The position numbers were made by a program, and so were the translations under genes. A model generated the notes under the pieces. The model did no database searches. It saw nothing but the letters and a program-made list of their open reading frames with translations, and was not told the DNA's origin. From Anaerococcus senegalensis JC48 (GTDB lineage Bacteria; Bacillota; Clostridia; Tissierellales; Peptoniphilaceae), in NCBI RefSeq assembly GCF_000321005.1, contig NZ_HE578907.1, positions 1,006,820 to 1,070,819 on the forward strand: 64,000 nucleotides of DNA. Direction: 5' to 3'. Positions 1 through 8,584 of the stretch are shown here, piece after piece; positions within the stretch are counted from its first letter, which is position 1; every line of letters starts with the position of its first letter.

Positions 1-290
1 CTAGCAACCATTAAATTCATTTCTTTACATGCTTCTAAATCTATATGATTAAAACCTACCGTTCTTGTGAAAACATATTTTATTCCATAAGATTTTATTT
101 TTTCAAGATTTTGTCTATCCGCTACACAATTTCCTCTAAGTAAAACAGCATCTTGATCTTTTGCTGTTTCAATATTATCATGTGTAAGTAATTCTTCTAC
201 TAGTTTTAATTCATAATTATATTTATTTAGCTTATGAAAAAAATCAACTTCATTTGGTCTTACTCCATATGCTACGATTTTTAATGTCAT
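1..290 (-). CDS. D-2-hydroxyacid (D-lactate) dehydrogenase family, N-terminal part
   Basis: Only the first 96 codons are inside the window; the gene continues past base 1. ATG at 290-288 is preceded by an AAAGGAAG ribosome site. The visible part is the N-terminal catalytic half-domain of the D-lactate/VanH-like dehydrogenase family, with the characteristic segment TRTVGFNHIDLEACK near residues 75-90. The NAD-binding domain and catalytic Arg/Glu/His lie outside. Such enzymes reduce pyruvate or another 2-keto acid with NADH. It follows the AEC carrier gene by 14 bp and is probably co-transcribed, which suggests production plus membrane movement of a hydroxy acid. Family call firm; substrate inferred. 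Confidence 0.8.
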   Translation of the reverse strand, partial: MTLKIVAYGVRPNEVDFFHKLNKYNYELKLVEELLTHDNIETAKDQDAVLLRGNCVADRQNLEKIKSYGIKYVFTRTVGFNHIDLEACKEMNLMVA

Positions 291-304
291 ATTATCTTCC
301 TTTC

Positions 305-1369
305 TTAAGCAAATACTCCTATTTTACCAATCAATTCTATTATAACAATCCAAACTGGAGCCATCAAAACTGCTCCTAGTGTGCACATTAGTGACGCATT
401 TGATGCAAGTAAAGCTTCTCTATCAAAATTAATAGCATAAGCTACCGCTACAGTAGCTGGTGGTGTTGCCATCATTATAACTACAGTTCCCAAACCTACT
501 AAATTTATTGGGAATCCTACTAAATTTAAAGCATATAAAATTACAATATTTATCGCTGGAATTAATACTAATTTAATGAATGTATAATACCATGTTTTTT
601 TATCTGAAAAAGCTTCTTTAAAGCTTACTGCACCTAATGTTGAACCTATTGCCAACCAAGCTAGTGGTGAGGATAATCCTCCTAGATACTTAAATACTTG
701 GAATAGTTGTGGGAATGTATGGTCAATTCTCAAAAATGCCACCGATTTTTTAATAGTTTCTCCATTTTGTTCTACACTAACAACCACTTGTGGTAAATAA
801 TTTTGGAATATCCATACTAACAACCCTAAAAATGTAGCCACTACTATTGGATTTAAAAACATTTTTTTAATATTTTCTTTTTTCATGCTTAAACCACTCA
901 TTTTTATATATCCATATGAATATAGGAAAATTCTATATCCTATATTAAAAATAGATGCATATAATGTTCCTTGTGGTCCATAAATTGCTGTTACTATTGG
1001 AATACCAAAAAATGTTGTCGAACCTAAAATTGATAAAACTCTTAATGTTGTTTTTTCATCTCCCTTGTATCTTGAGTAAATTGGTAGAGTCAAAAGAATT
1101 AAAATAGGATACATTGCTATTCCCCACACTAATAGTCCCATTCCATTTCTTAATGTTTCCTGACTTATATCACTCATAAATGAGTTATAAGCTAAGGCTG
1201 GTAATGATAGTGATAATACTATACCTGTTAATACTTTTCCTGTCTTATTATCAAAAATGCCTCTTTTCCTACAAAAATAACCAACTAAAATAATTACTAA
1301 ACTCGAAAAAATTGCTGTATTAATTTTTTGCGTTTGTAATGTTGTCATGAATACTTCAAAAAAATTCAT
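305..1369 (-). CDS. AEC family (auxin efflux carrier-type) permease
   Basis: A 354-residue hydrophobic protein with about ten membrane segments in two five-helix halves, typical in length and pattern for the AEC/malate permease family (Pfam Mem_trans). Bacterial members carry malate, malonate or other organic acids, but the substrate cannot be read from sequence. ATG at 1369 follows a strong AGGAGGGATGC ribosome site. It is the first gene of a two-gene unit with the hydroxyacid dehydrogenase downstream, so a 2-hydroxy or keto acid is a reasonable guess. The last helices contain the family-like MATPPATVAVAYAI stretch around residues 300-313. Confidence 0.85.
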   Translation of the reverse strand: MNFFEVFMTTLQTQKINTAIFSSLVIILVGYFCRKRGIFDNKTGKVLTGIVLSLSLPALAYNSFMSDISQETLRNGMGLLVWGIAMYPILILLTLPIYSRYKGDEKTTLRVLSILGSTTFFGIPIVTAIYGPQGTLYASIFNIGYRIFLYSYGYIKMSGLSMKKENIKKMFLNPIVVATFLGLLVWIFQNYLPQVVVSVEQNGETIKKSVAFLRIDHTFPQLFQVFKYLGGLSSPLAWLAIGSTLGAVSFKEAFSDKKTWYYTFIKLVLIPAINIVILYALNLVGFPINLVGLGTVVIMMATPPATVAVAYAINFDREALLASNASLMCTLGAVLMAPVWIVIIELIGKIGVFA

Positions 1370-1403
1370 GCATCCCTCCTAAATACTAATATTTGCAAAT
1401 TCT

Positions 1404-1432
1404 AGTATACTTTATTTTAACTTTTTTTACAA
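1404..1432 (-). promoter_or_regulatory. Probable promoter of the AEC carrier/dehydrogenase unit
   Basis: Reading the minus strand, TTGTAA (1432-1427) and TATACT (1409-1404) are separated by 17 bases and lie about 35 bases before the start codon of the carrier. This is a good match to a vegetative sigma-A promoter. Confidence 0.5.
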
Positions 1433-1765
1433 TAAAAATAAATTATATAAATACATTTTTTTATGTTTTTTATTCAAAACCCCGATATTTCTTACCCAAA
1501 AACTCCGTTTGTATATCCTTGGATACCTTTGTCATCAGACATTTCAAGCTTTTTATTAGCCCATATACAATATGTATTGTTTAAAATCCCAACCATCAAC
1601 AGCACCACACACATCATCAGCAATATCCCAAATTTTCCTATGAAGCTCAGCTCTTTGCAAACTTCATTATTTTCAATTTTTTCTTCATTTCTCAAATGCG
1701 TAAATAAAAAAGTAATTATATAAAAATAAATAAACTTCTTACAATTTCAAAGTGACATAATATAA

Positions 1766-1796
1766 AAATACCAGATAAATTTTTATCTGGTATTTC
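1766..1796 (-). terminator. Rho-independent terminator of the PTS/aldolase operon
   Basis: Arms AAATACCAGATAAA and TTTTATCTGGTATTT form a nearly perfect 13-14 bp hairpin with a T-rich run on the minus strand side. It lies about 70 bases after the stop codon of the yjbQ-like gene. Confidence 0.75.
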
Positions 1797-1867
1797 AACT
1801 TAAATATTTTTAATTTTATCAATTTTCAATTATACAAATTTGACTTTTAAAATAATAAATTATTTTT

Positions 1868-2389
1868 TCATTCTCCCATTACTGTTACTGTAAATTTTCT
1901 TTTTCTTTCTCTGGTTTTATCAAAATCTACAAAGTATACATATCCAGTTATTCCGACTGATAGTTTATTTTCCTTCACTACAAATGTTTCACATGATCCA
2001 ATAATTGAAGATTTAATATGGGCATCTGCATTCCATAATTTTGTACGATTTCCTCTTGGTAACCATTTGTCTACATCAGGCCAAGATTCGACTTCTTGAT
2101 AATGCTTTTCTCCTGGATATCTGTAGATATCTTTGCTGTCGTGATTTGGGACAATTTTTTGAAGACATTCATCCATATCAGAAAGTAAAAATTCTGTTCC
2201 ATTTTCATCTACATCGTGGGTAAATTCTTCAAAAAATATTGAACACGTTGTATGACTTGTTGTTACTGTGCAAGTTCCTTTTTGGATACCACTAGATTTT
2301 ATAGCTTCTTTTACATTTTTTGTTATATCTATAAAACTTACTTGTCCTTCTTTACTTTCCACTTGATAGTCTTTCATGTATACTGTCAT
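1868..2389 (-). CDS. YjbQ/UPF0047 family protein (secondary thiamine-phosphate synthase-like)
   Basis: A 173-residue member of the YjbQ/UPF0047 family, which takes the name secondary thiamine-phosphate synthase from a promiscuous activity of E. coli YjbQ; the true role is not settled. Recognisable family segments are TSHTTCSIFF near residues 44-53 and NADAHIKSSIIGS near 120-132, where the conserved His residues sit. It is longer than the usual ~135-140 residues because of an insertion between these motifs, and the usual G-T/S-W-Q segment is replaced by GITGYVYFVDF. It starts 3 bp after the isomerase gene, so translation is probably coupled and the gene belongs to the sugar-PTS operon. Confidence 0.8.
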   Translation of the reverse strand: MTVYMKDYQVESKEGQVSFIDITKNVKEAIKSSGIQKGTCTVTTSHTTCSIFFEEFTHDVDENGTEFLLSDMDECLQKIVPNHDSKDIYRYPGEKHYQEVESWPDVDKWLPRGNRTKLWNADAHIKSSIIGSCETFVVKENKLSVGITGYVYFVDFDKTRERKRKFTVTVMGE

Positions 2390-2392
2390 ATA

Positions 2393-3082
2393 TCACGCCA
2401 TACTTCCCTTATCAACTGCTTCAATCATATCTCTTATCATTTGTTTAGTATCTTTTGATTTTACAATCCCACTTGTGCATCCTGTTCCATCTGCACCTTG
2501 ACTTATTGTATTGAACACATCTTCGGCTGTACTTATTCCTGCCGCCTGCATTATAAGAACATCGGGGTTTATTTCTTTAATTGAATTATTTGTTGATTCA
2601 ACATAATCCCTATCGCTGGTCTTTCCTGTTCCTATTAATTTTGTTGGCTCATACAAAATAATATCTACATCCAAAGTTGCTATTGCCTTGGCTTCTTCTT
2701 TTGAGTCTGCACAAATAATTGTAATTATTCCTAATTCTTTTGCTTTTTTTATAGATGCTGCAATTTGTGCTAAAGTCAATGGATGTTCGGCGTGGTTTAA
2801 AAATGTCGCTTTTACTCCTGCATCTTTTAATGATTCTGGTAAAACTGCTCCCATTCCACGACCTGGATTTATTCCGTCCATGTGTTGTGCTGTTACAATT
2901 ATATTTTCTGTTTCTTTATTCAAACGATATAAATCAGCGTAAGGTCCTGTCACAAAAACATATATATTTGAATATTTTTTTGACATTTTATCAGCAACTT
3001 TTGCATATTTTATTAGTTTTTCACCATATAAATATGATTTTGGATTAAATACAAAGAAATGATTTTTTGAATTTATCTTCAT
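2393..3082 (-). CDS. Triosephosphate isomerase, short archaeal-type
   Basis: A 229-residue TIM-barrel protein carrying the triosephosphate isomerase active-site set: N13-x-K15 in FNPKS, His97 in LNHAEH, and Glu145 in LYEPTKLIGTGK, with a late GCTSGIV phosphate-binding loop near residue 201. It is about 20 residues shorter than usual bacterial TpiA and resembles the compact archaeal form. It should interconvert dihydroxyacetone phosphate and glyceraldehyde 3-phosphate. Sitting 11 bp after a class II aldolase in a PTS operon, it probably processes the two trioses released by that aldolase; it is unlikely to be the housekeeping copy. Confidence 0.8.
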   Translation of the reverse strand: MKINSKNHFFVFNPKSYLYGEKLIKYAKVADKMSKKYSNIYVFVTGPYADLYRLNKETENIIVTAQHMDGINPGRGMGAVLPESLKDAGVKATFLNHAEHPLTLAQIAASIKKAKELGIITIICADSKEEAKAIATLDVDIILYEPTKLIGTGKTSDRDYVESTNNSIKEINPDVLIMQAAGISTAEDVFNTISQGADGTGCTSGIVKSKDTKQMIRDMIEAVDKGSMA

Positions 3083-3093
3083 TTTTATTTCAC

Positions 3094-3798
3094 CTATCTT
3101 TCAATTAGTCCAAATACTTTATAATAATTTATTACTTCTTCTTTTATATTTTCTTTAATCTTAATCATCAATGATGGATAGTCTATTACATTTTCATTTT
3201 TTATAGCAGCAAAGCCTGCATTTATCATATCTGAAAATAAATTAATTTTTGTTATTCCACCTTGTACACAATTACTTAAATTATCATAACCAGTAGAAGA
3301 ACCACCATGTAAAACTAAAGGAGTTTCTACTTTTTCTCTTATTTCATACAATCTCTCAAAATTAATCTTAGGTTCTCCTTTATATATTCCATGAGCTGTA
3401 CCTATAGAAATTGCAAGAGAATCTACATTTGTTTTATTTAAAAATTCTACAGCATCATTGGCTTCAGTATAAATAGAATCTATAACTCCATAGTTTTCAA
3501 TGTTTTCATTTGCACCTACAAAACCAATTTCTGCTTCAACATCAACTCCATTTTCATGAGCATAATCAACAACTTCTTTTGTTGTTTTAACATTGTTTTC
3601 AAAACTTAGCCTTGATGCATCAATCATTACAGAATTAAAACCTAAGTCAATTGCTTTTTTTACAAAAGATATATCTTGACCATGATCTAGGTGTAAAACT
3701 ACTGGCGTAGACGCTTTTTCTTGGATTTTTTTCCCAATCCAAGCAGCATCTCCTAATGATAGCCATTTTTCATGAGCTTGGGCAAATGATAAGATCAT
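3094..3798 (-). CDS. Class II ketose-bisphosphate aldolase, apparent loss of start codon
   Basis: From the first in-frame ATG the protein is 234 residues and carries class II aldolase features: the HLDHGQD segment (catalytic Asp and zinc His), GTAHGIY and VLHGGSS (zinc ligands), and a DASRL loop. The frame stays open for a further 41 codons up to 3921, and those codons encode a normal family N-terminus (SREILKKAQKNSYAVASLNF and on to VCEEFKVP). They contain no ATG, GTG or TTG, although a ribosome-site-like AAAGGAAAG lies just before them. Initiation may use a rare ATT at 3909, or a short deletion removed the start. A product from 3798 would lack the first barrel strand. Probable role: cleavage of fructose or tagatose bisphosphate. 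Confidence 0.75.
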   Translation of the reverse strand: MILSFAQAHEKWLSLGDAAWIGKKIQEKASTPVVLHLDHGQDISFVKKAIDLGFNSVMIDASRLSFENNVKTTKEVVDYAHENGVDVEAEIGFVGANENIENYGVIDSIYTEANDAVEFLNKTNVDSLAISIGTAHGIYKGEPKINFERLYEIREKVETPLVLHGGSSTGYDNLSNCVQGGITKINLFSDMINAGFAAIKNENVIDYPSLMIKIKENIKEEVINYYKVFGLIER

Positions 3799-3928
3799 AG
3801 GAACTTTAAATTCCTCACAAACTTCTAAATAAGCTTGGGCAGTTATTCCATCAATAAAATTTAATGAGGCAACTGCATAAGAATTTTTTTGAGCTTTTTT
3901 TAGAATTTCTCGAGATGATGCTTTCCTT

Positions 3929-4213
3929 TTATTTTTCCAATTCTTTTTTCAATTGATCCCACATTTGATCAATTCCCATATTTGTTAGTAAAGGAAGGCC
4001 AAATATAACCTTGTCCTTGATGCTATCTGGAACAGTTGTTGTTGTTATTACTGCATCATAATCGTCAATATGATTAATTTCTTCTGCAATTTTTGATTGG
4101 TAAATTTTCACTTCATCTTCTAAATTATTGTCCTTTAACCATTGTTTAACTTTTCCTGTGGCAACTGTAGAAGTTGCTATTCCTGATCCACACATTATTA
4201 ATAATTTTTTCAT
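3929..4213 (-). CDS. PTS galactitol-type EIIB component
   Basis: A 94-residue phosphotransferase EIIB of the galactitol (GatB) type. The phosphorylated cysteine is Cys8 in the MCGSGIATST loop, which follows the first beta strand as expected. It passes phosphate from EIIA to the sugar bound in the EIIC channel at the inner face of the membrane. It lies 3 bp after the EIIC gene and just before the aldolase. Length and motif are normal. The exact sugar is uncertain; galactitol, tagatose or a related polyol are all possible for this family. Confidence 0.88.
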   Translation of the reverse strand: MKKLLIMCGSGIATSTVATGKVKQWLKDNNLEDEVKIYQSKIAEEINHIDDYDAVITTTTVPDSIKDKVIFGLPLLTNMGIDQMWDQLKKELEK

Positions 4214-4216
4214 TTT

Positions 4217-5560
4217 TTACTCCTTAATTTTTTCTTCTTTTTTTCCTTTAACTTTGTTTACATAATATAAGCCTGCTAAACTAACAATAAATATTACACT
4301 TAGCATTATCCATGGCATGTGTTTTCCTGACATTATAAATAACCATGTTGGCCATAAACCACCTTCTGCCATTGCTGTTATACTTTTGTTTCCACCTAAA
4401 TCAAATTCAGCTGCCTTTGCTGCCATTGTTACAAGCGGTGATGCCCAAGAAGTTATATATAAAATAGTAGTCATATATATACTTCCTCCTACTACAGTAC
4501 GTACAATATTTCCATTAAATACTGCAGACATTAAGCAAACTACAAATGGTATTGTAGCCAAATCTCCAAAAGGTAGTGTTGTATTTCCAGGTAAAATTAC
4601 AGCCAAAAGAATTGTTATTGGTACTAGTAATAATGAACTTGATAAAACTGCTGGGTGACCTACTGATAAGGCTGAATCCATTCCTATATTTACTTCCCTG
4701 CCTGGAAATCTTTTTTGTACAAAAGTATTTGCTGCTTCAGAAATTGGTGCAAGTCCTTCCATTAAAAGTGAAACCATTCTTGGCATTAATACCATAACTG
4801 CTGAAGTTTTTACTCCTAATTGTAAAATTCCACCTAAATCATATCCTGCTAATATTCCCATACCTAGTCCAATTATTAATCCTAAAACTGTACTTTCTCC
4901 AAATACACCAAATTTCTTTTGAACTGTTTCTGGATCAGCTTCGATTTTATTAAATCCTGGTATTCTTTCAAAAATCCAATTTAGTGGTAAGGCAAATAAA
5001 AATCCTGGAGCTGATGTTCCATGTGGGAATGTAATATTTGGAAATCCATAAAATTTTTCAATTCTTGGTGCTATAATATCTGCTAGTAAATATATCATTG
5101 TTAAATATGCTATTGTTGCATAAAATCCTAAGGCAAAATCTTGAGTTATTGCATATACTAAGGATGCAACAAAAGCAGCATGCCAAAAGTTCCACATATC
5201 TACCATCAATGTTTTTGTTAGTCCTAAAAATAATAAGATTATATTAAGACCAATTCCTATAGGAATTGCTAGACTACCTAAAACTGTTCCATAAGATATT
5301 GCTGCAGCTGCTGGCCAACCAACATCGATTGTTGTTAAATTTAGTCCAAATCTTTCTACCATTTGTTGAGCAGCAGGTCCCAAACTATTTCCAAGTAAAT
5401 CAATTACCATATTTAAACCAACAAAACCTACACCTACAATTATTCCTGATGTAAAAGATTTTTTAGCCTTAGTTCCAAGTATCATTCCAAATATAAATAT
5501 TAATATTGGCAGCACAACTATTGCTCCCAAATCTACAAATTTTTGAAAAAGATCTAACAT
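4217..5560 (-). CDS. PTS galactitol-type EIIC permease
   Basis: A 447-residue membrane protein with about ten to twelve hydrophobic segments, matching the GatC (SgcC) permease family of the phosphotransferase system. Family-like features are an early conserved region (VGFVGLNMVIDLLG near residues 43-56) and the polar loop GREVNIGMDSALSVGHPAVL near residue 290. It forms the channel that takes up and hands over a hexitol or ketose for phosphorylation by EIIB. It sits between EIIA (12 bp upstream) and EIIB in a clear operon. Start ATG at 5560 has a good GGAGGG ribosome site. Confidence 0.88.
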   Translation of the reverse strand: MLDLFQKFVDLGAIVVLPILIFIFGMILGTKAKKSFTSGIIVGVGFVGLNMVIDLLGNSLGPAAQQMVERFGLNLTTIDVGWPAAAAISYGTVLGSLAIPIGIGLNIILLFLGLTKTLMVDMWNFWHAAFVASLVYAITQDFALGFYATIAYLTMIYLLADIIAPRIEKFYGFPNITFPHGTSAPGFLFALPLNWIFERIPGFNKIEADPETVQKKFGVFGESTVLGLIIGLGMGILAGYDLGGILQLGVKTSAVMVLMPRMVSLLMEGLAPISEAANTFVQKRFPGREVNIGMDSALSVGHPAVLSSSLLLVPITILLAVILPGNTTLPFGDLATIPFVVCLMSAVFNGNIVRTVVGGSIYMTTILYITSWASPLVTMAAKAAEFDLGGNKSITAMAEGGLWPTWLFIMSGKHMPWIMLSVIFIVSLAGLYYVNKVKGKKEEKIKE

Positions 5561-5572
5561 TTTTCCCTCCTT

Positions 5573-6046
5573 TTAATTTAATTCATGTTTTTCTAATAAT
5601 TCTATTAAATTTTCTACATCCTCTTTAGAATCATCAAATGATTCAATCATACTCATAGCTTCTTTATCTTGTAATAATTCCATTACTTTTTGTAAAATTT
5701 TAATATGTTGATTACTATCTTTTAAAGCCAACATAAAAATTGTTTTTACTTCAATTTCTTTATCAGTAGTTGCCATCTCAACAAATTTTACTGGTTTATC
5801 AAGGGTCATTATTGCAATTTGAGATTTTATCACATGTTCACTATCAGTGTGAGGCAATGCAATGCCATAACCATCAAACTGAAGACCAGTTGGATAAGAA
5901 TTTTCACGTTCTAAAACCGCATTTTTAAATGATGATTTTACTATTTTTTCTTCTATAAGACAATCAGATAAACTACTTAACACCTCCTTACTATCTTTTA
6001 AATTTTTAACTTTTAATTTTATGATTTTATTTTCTATCATAATCAT
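5573..6046 (-). CDS. PTS EIIA component, fructose/mannitol/galactitol fold
   Basis: A 157-residue EIIA domain protein (PTS_EIIA_2). The phosphorylated histidine is His66 in GIALPHTDSEHV; His71 is the usual second conserved His. It accepts phosphate from HPr (a ptsH gene lies at 50.7 kb) and passes it to the EIIB encoded downstream. The start codon overlaps the end of the preceding EIIA-like frame by 20 bases, a normal tight-operon arrangement. This is the transport EIIA; the EIIA-like domain just upstream belongs to the regulator. Confidence 0.87.
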   Translation of the reverse strand: MIMIENKIIKLKVKNLKDSKEVLSSLSDCLIEEKIVKSSFKNAVLERENSYPTGLQFDGYGIALPHTDSEHVIKSQIAIMTLDKPVKFVEMATTDKEIEVKTIFMLALKDSNQHIKILQKVMELLQDKEAMSMIESFDDSKEDVENLIELLEKHELN

Positions 6047-6563
6047 CCCTCCAATCTATAAACGTTGAAATTAGTTCGTCTTTTGTTTTTGATTTCCATA
6101 ATTCTTCTATAAAATTTTTATCCTCTATTTTTTTATAAATATTTATCAAAATATCCTTAGTAATATCAAGATCTTCATCTGTTATAGCTATTATAAGGAC
6201 AACTTTAATTAAATTATTCCCCCATTGAATAGGCTTTTCTAAAGTAATAATTCCCAGTTGAGATCTATTTACATATTTAGGGCCACAGTGGGGAATTGAA
6301 ATTTCTGTATAAACACTAGTGCTCCCCATTTTTTCTCTTTTTATTATAGAATCTAAAAATAAATTATTTTTTAGATTAAATTTATTCGAAATATTTAAAA
6401 TTTCTTTGAAAACTTCTTCTTTATTTTTAGCTTTGGACTTTAACAATACATTATCTTCTAAAAGCTCTCTTATTAAATTATTATTGTTTTCAATTTTTTC
6501 ACTAGATTTTAACAATCTATTCTTATCTAAATCATTATTATAAAATAGACCAATTTCTTTCAT
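6027..6563 (-). pseudogene. Detached EIIA-like C-terminal domain of the PTS regulator (frameshift)
   Basis: This 178-codon frame encodes an EIIA-type domain with the active-site-like segment TEISIPHCG near residues 87-95. It is not an independent gene in origin: reading upstream in its own frame gives S-V-I-T-E-H-E directly before the ATG, which continues smoothly from F-E-V-S-Q at the end of the 465-residue regulator. The two frames differ by one base. Together they make about 645 residues with the order HTH-PRD-PRD-EIIB-EIIA, the usual build of MtlR/LicR-type activators. A -1 mutation or a sequencing error explains the split. The ATG may still allow separate translation. Confidence 0.75.
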
Positions 6564-6574
6564 TTCATGTTCAG

Positions 6575-7972
6575 TTATGACTGACTAACCTCAAATACTG
6601 GAACTTTAATATCAGGCAATTTTACAGATGATACAATAAAATCAATATTATTTAAGTCTATTTTGTCTAAATCATCTAAATCTACTTTTATTACCTTGTC
6701 AGTGTCTAAAATTATTCTTTTTAATTTACTAACTATTAGTTCAGAAGTAGCAATTCCATGTGGGCATATTACTAAAATATTTAAAGATTTTTGAACTTTT
6801 TCTACAGCTATTTGAAAATGAATTGCCAAAAAAGCAGCCTCATCTGCTGTCATTTTAATATTAAATTCTTCTGTAAGCTCTCTAACTGAAAGCCAAACAA
6901 CATTATACAAAACGCTATATTGTTTTTTTACTTCCTCAGCTACAGGATTATTGACTGCAATAAATTTTTGCAATCTAAATATCATGGGCCCTATATGGCT
7001 TATCAACATATTTTTTAAATGATAATCATTGGTCAAATCAATATCCAAAATATTTGATACCTTTTTAATAAGATTCGTTACACTCTTATCTAATCTTAAA
7101 TTATAACTGGCATTATTTATTTTAAAACCTGAAGCAAGTAATGTATATGACAAAGCTTCAATTTCTTGGCTAGGTATTACTTTTTTAGATAAAGTTTCAT
7201 TCAAAATTTCTTTAGCATAGAAATAAGCCTCAAAATGATTAATATCAAATTTTATGCTTGTTTTATATTCATCTAAAATAAATCCCAATTCAATCATATT
7301 TATTTGAACAAGTAAATCTATCAAAAGAGTATTAAAATATCTTTTACTAAGATCATAATCGTATTTTCTTCCCAATTCATTTATAACATTTTTGCAATTT
7401 GAAATATTTTCCTTAGTAAAAAATCTTGATAAGGTTTTGATATCTTCAAAATTTAAATCATCAATCAATGAAGTTACATACTCTTTAATAACTTTTCTTA
7501 TCCTTGACTCATCACCACTTACAAAGTATCTGCCTTTCTCATTTATTAAATGTAATTTTTTTGAAGAAATCTTTTTTTCCAATTGTTTAATATCTCTTCT
7601 AGCAGATCCTTCACTTATAAATGTATTATCTTCATAAACATCAATATTTAACTTTTTTCTTTTTAGTAAAATTTCTTTGAACAAATAATCCTGTCTATAT
7701 TCTATTGACTGATTGTCCAAACTTTTTTTACTATCAATATCCGTTAAAATTAAATCAATTTTTTTAGATTTATAATTATCATTTATCCTAATTCCCTTAC
7801 GCGGAAATTTCTCAATCTCGATATCATAGTCCTTAAAATATTCATTTATTTTATTAATATCTTTATAGATAGTTTTGGTAGAAACACCAAACATCTCCGA
7901 TAAGCTCTTAGCAGTAATATATTCATCCTGTAATCTAACAGTCTGTATAATCATAATTTGTCTGCTATTCAA
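6575..7972 (-). CDS. BglG/MtlR-type PTS transcriptional activator, truncated before its EIIA domain
   Basis: A 465-residue regulator with an N-terminal HTH (residues ~5-55, including the MFGVSTKTIYKDINKI helix-turn-helix), a middle region with two PTS-regulation domains, and a GatB-like EIIB domain near residue 400 containing ICPHGIATSE with its Cys. Phosphorylation of PRD and EIIB sites by HPr and EII proteins is how this family senses substrate. The expected C-terminal EIIA domain is read in another frame (6027-6563). Start is TTG at 7972, supported by GAGGTG at the right distance. It is first in the operon and presumably activates it. Confidence 0.82.
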   Translation of the reverse strand: MNSRQIMIIQTVRLQDEYITAKSLSEMFGVSTKTIYKDINKINEYFKDYDIEIEKFPRKGIRINDNYKSKKIDLILTDIDSKKSLDNQSIEYRQDYLFKEILLKRKKLNIDVYEDNTFISEGSARRDIKQLEKKISSKKLHLINEKGRYFVSGDESRIRKVIKEYVTSLIDDLNFEDIKTLSRFFTKENISNCKNVINELGRKYDYDLSKRYFNTLLIDLLVQINMIELGFILDEYKTSIKFDINHFEAYFYAKEILNETLSKKVIPSQEIEALSYTLLASGFKINNASYNLRLDKSVTNLIKKVSNILDIDLTNDYHLKNMLISHIGPMIFRLQKFIAVNNPVAEEVKKQYSVLYNVVWLSVRELTEEFNIKMTADEAAFLAIHFQIAVEKVQKSLNILVICPHGIATSELIVSKLKRIILDTDKVIKVDLDDLDKIDLNNIDFIVSSVKLPDIKVPVFEVSQS

Positions 7973-7995
7973 AATTTCACCTCACAATCAATGAA

Positions 7996-8045
7996 AATGT
8001 TATCTTCCTTAACATTAGTATATAATAATATATTTTTTTATTTAA
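7996..8045 (-). promoter_or_regulatory. Candidate promoter and operator of the PTS operon
   Basis: On the minus strand a TATACT box (8022-8017) is directly followed by an inverted repeat with arms AATGTTA and TAACATT separated by seven bases (8016-7996), just before the regulator's ribosome site. A weak TTTAAA lies 18 bases upstream of the -10. The dyad is well placed for a repressor or autoregulation. This is pattern evidence only. Confidence 0.4.
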
Positions 8046-8141
8046 ATCTATATATGTCTACATTAATGTGGAAGTTATAAATATAATTATATTTTAATCT
8101 AAATTCTTACAAATCATCATTTTTTTTATAGAAAAATAAAA

Positions 8142-8172
8142 AAATGCAAGATGAATTATCAATCTTGCATTT
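8142..8172 (-). terminator. Rho-independent terminator upstream of the PTS operon
   Basis: Arms AAATGCAAGAT and ATCTTGCATTT with a nine-base loop, followed on the minus strand by a long T-rich run. It would end any minus-strand transcript arriving from 8.2 kb and above, where no intact gene is seen; a small RNA ending here is possible (see findings). Confidence 0.7.
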
Positions 8173-8438
8173 AATATCCAAAATCCTGAAAGGGTTTTGG
8201 AAGACAACTGGGTTAATTTTAATGATTTTTAATCATTTAGTGCCATCTAAAACGTGTATTTTTAGGGATTCTCTTTTCAAATCATCTTGTATTTTTATTC
8301 CCATTAGTAATTAAAAAAGCAAAATGATCCTATTCGTTATATTTTACTTTTTTAATTACAGAAGGGTCAGACCTAGAATTTTTGAAATTTTATTTCAAAA
8401 ATTTTGTCATGACATAAAAATAGCTTCTTAAGCTATTT

Positions 8439-8584
8439 TTATTCCCATTCTTCTTTTCCAAATGTACGATATATCCCAAACCATTCAAAATACTAGATTT
8501 TATTTTTTAGAGTATCACTAAATCCATGTAATTATAAGACGTTTTCAAATTTTTAGTCCTGTCCCAGTACCAGTACCGGACAAA
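8439..8584 (-). repeat. Degenerate repeat R, copy 1 (dead C-terminal coding sequence)
   Basis: About 146 bp that recur in the same orientation at 13233-13377 with clear similarity. On the minus strand its end reads Y-F-E-W-F-G-I-Y-R-T-F-G-K-E-E-W-E-stop, preceded in frame by a stop codon, so this is the dead tail of a former gene. A hairpin with arms AAAAATAGCTT/AAGCTATTTTT follows the stop codon. A third, weaker copy is at 11736-11793. Confidence 0.6.

Larger units (their letters stand above)
1370..1867. other. Intergenic stretch, no convincing gene
   Basis: About 500 bases between the AEC carrier and the yjbQ-like gene. It holds the carrier's promoter (1404-1432) and the terminator of the PTS operon (1766-1796). 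A 67-codon minus-strand frame at 1492-1695 could encode one membrane helix with charged ends, but it would begin with TTG, lacks a ribosome site and overlaps equally long frames on the other strand, so I do not call it a gene. Confidence 0.5.

Noticed and set aside
1393..1723. Small frames on both strands (63, 86 and 67 codons)
   Set aside because: They overlap each other on opposite strands, lack ribosome sites, and the minus-strand one begins with TTG. Coding is not supported.
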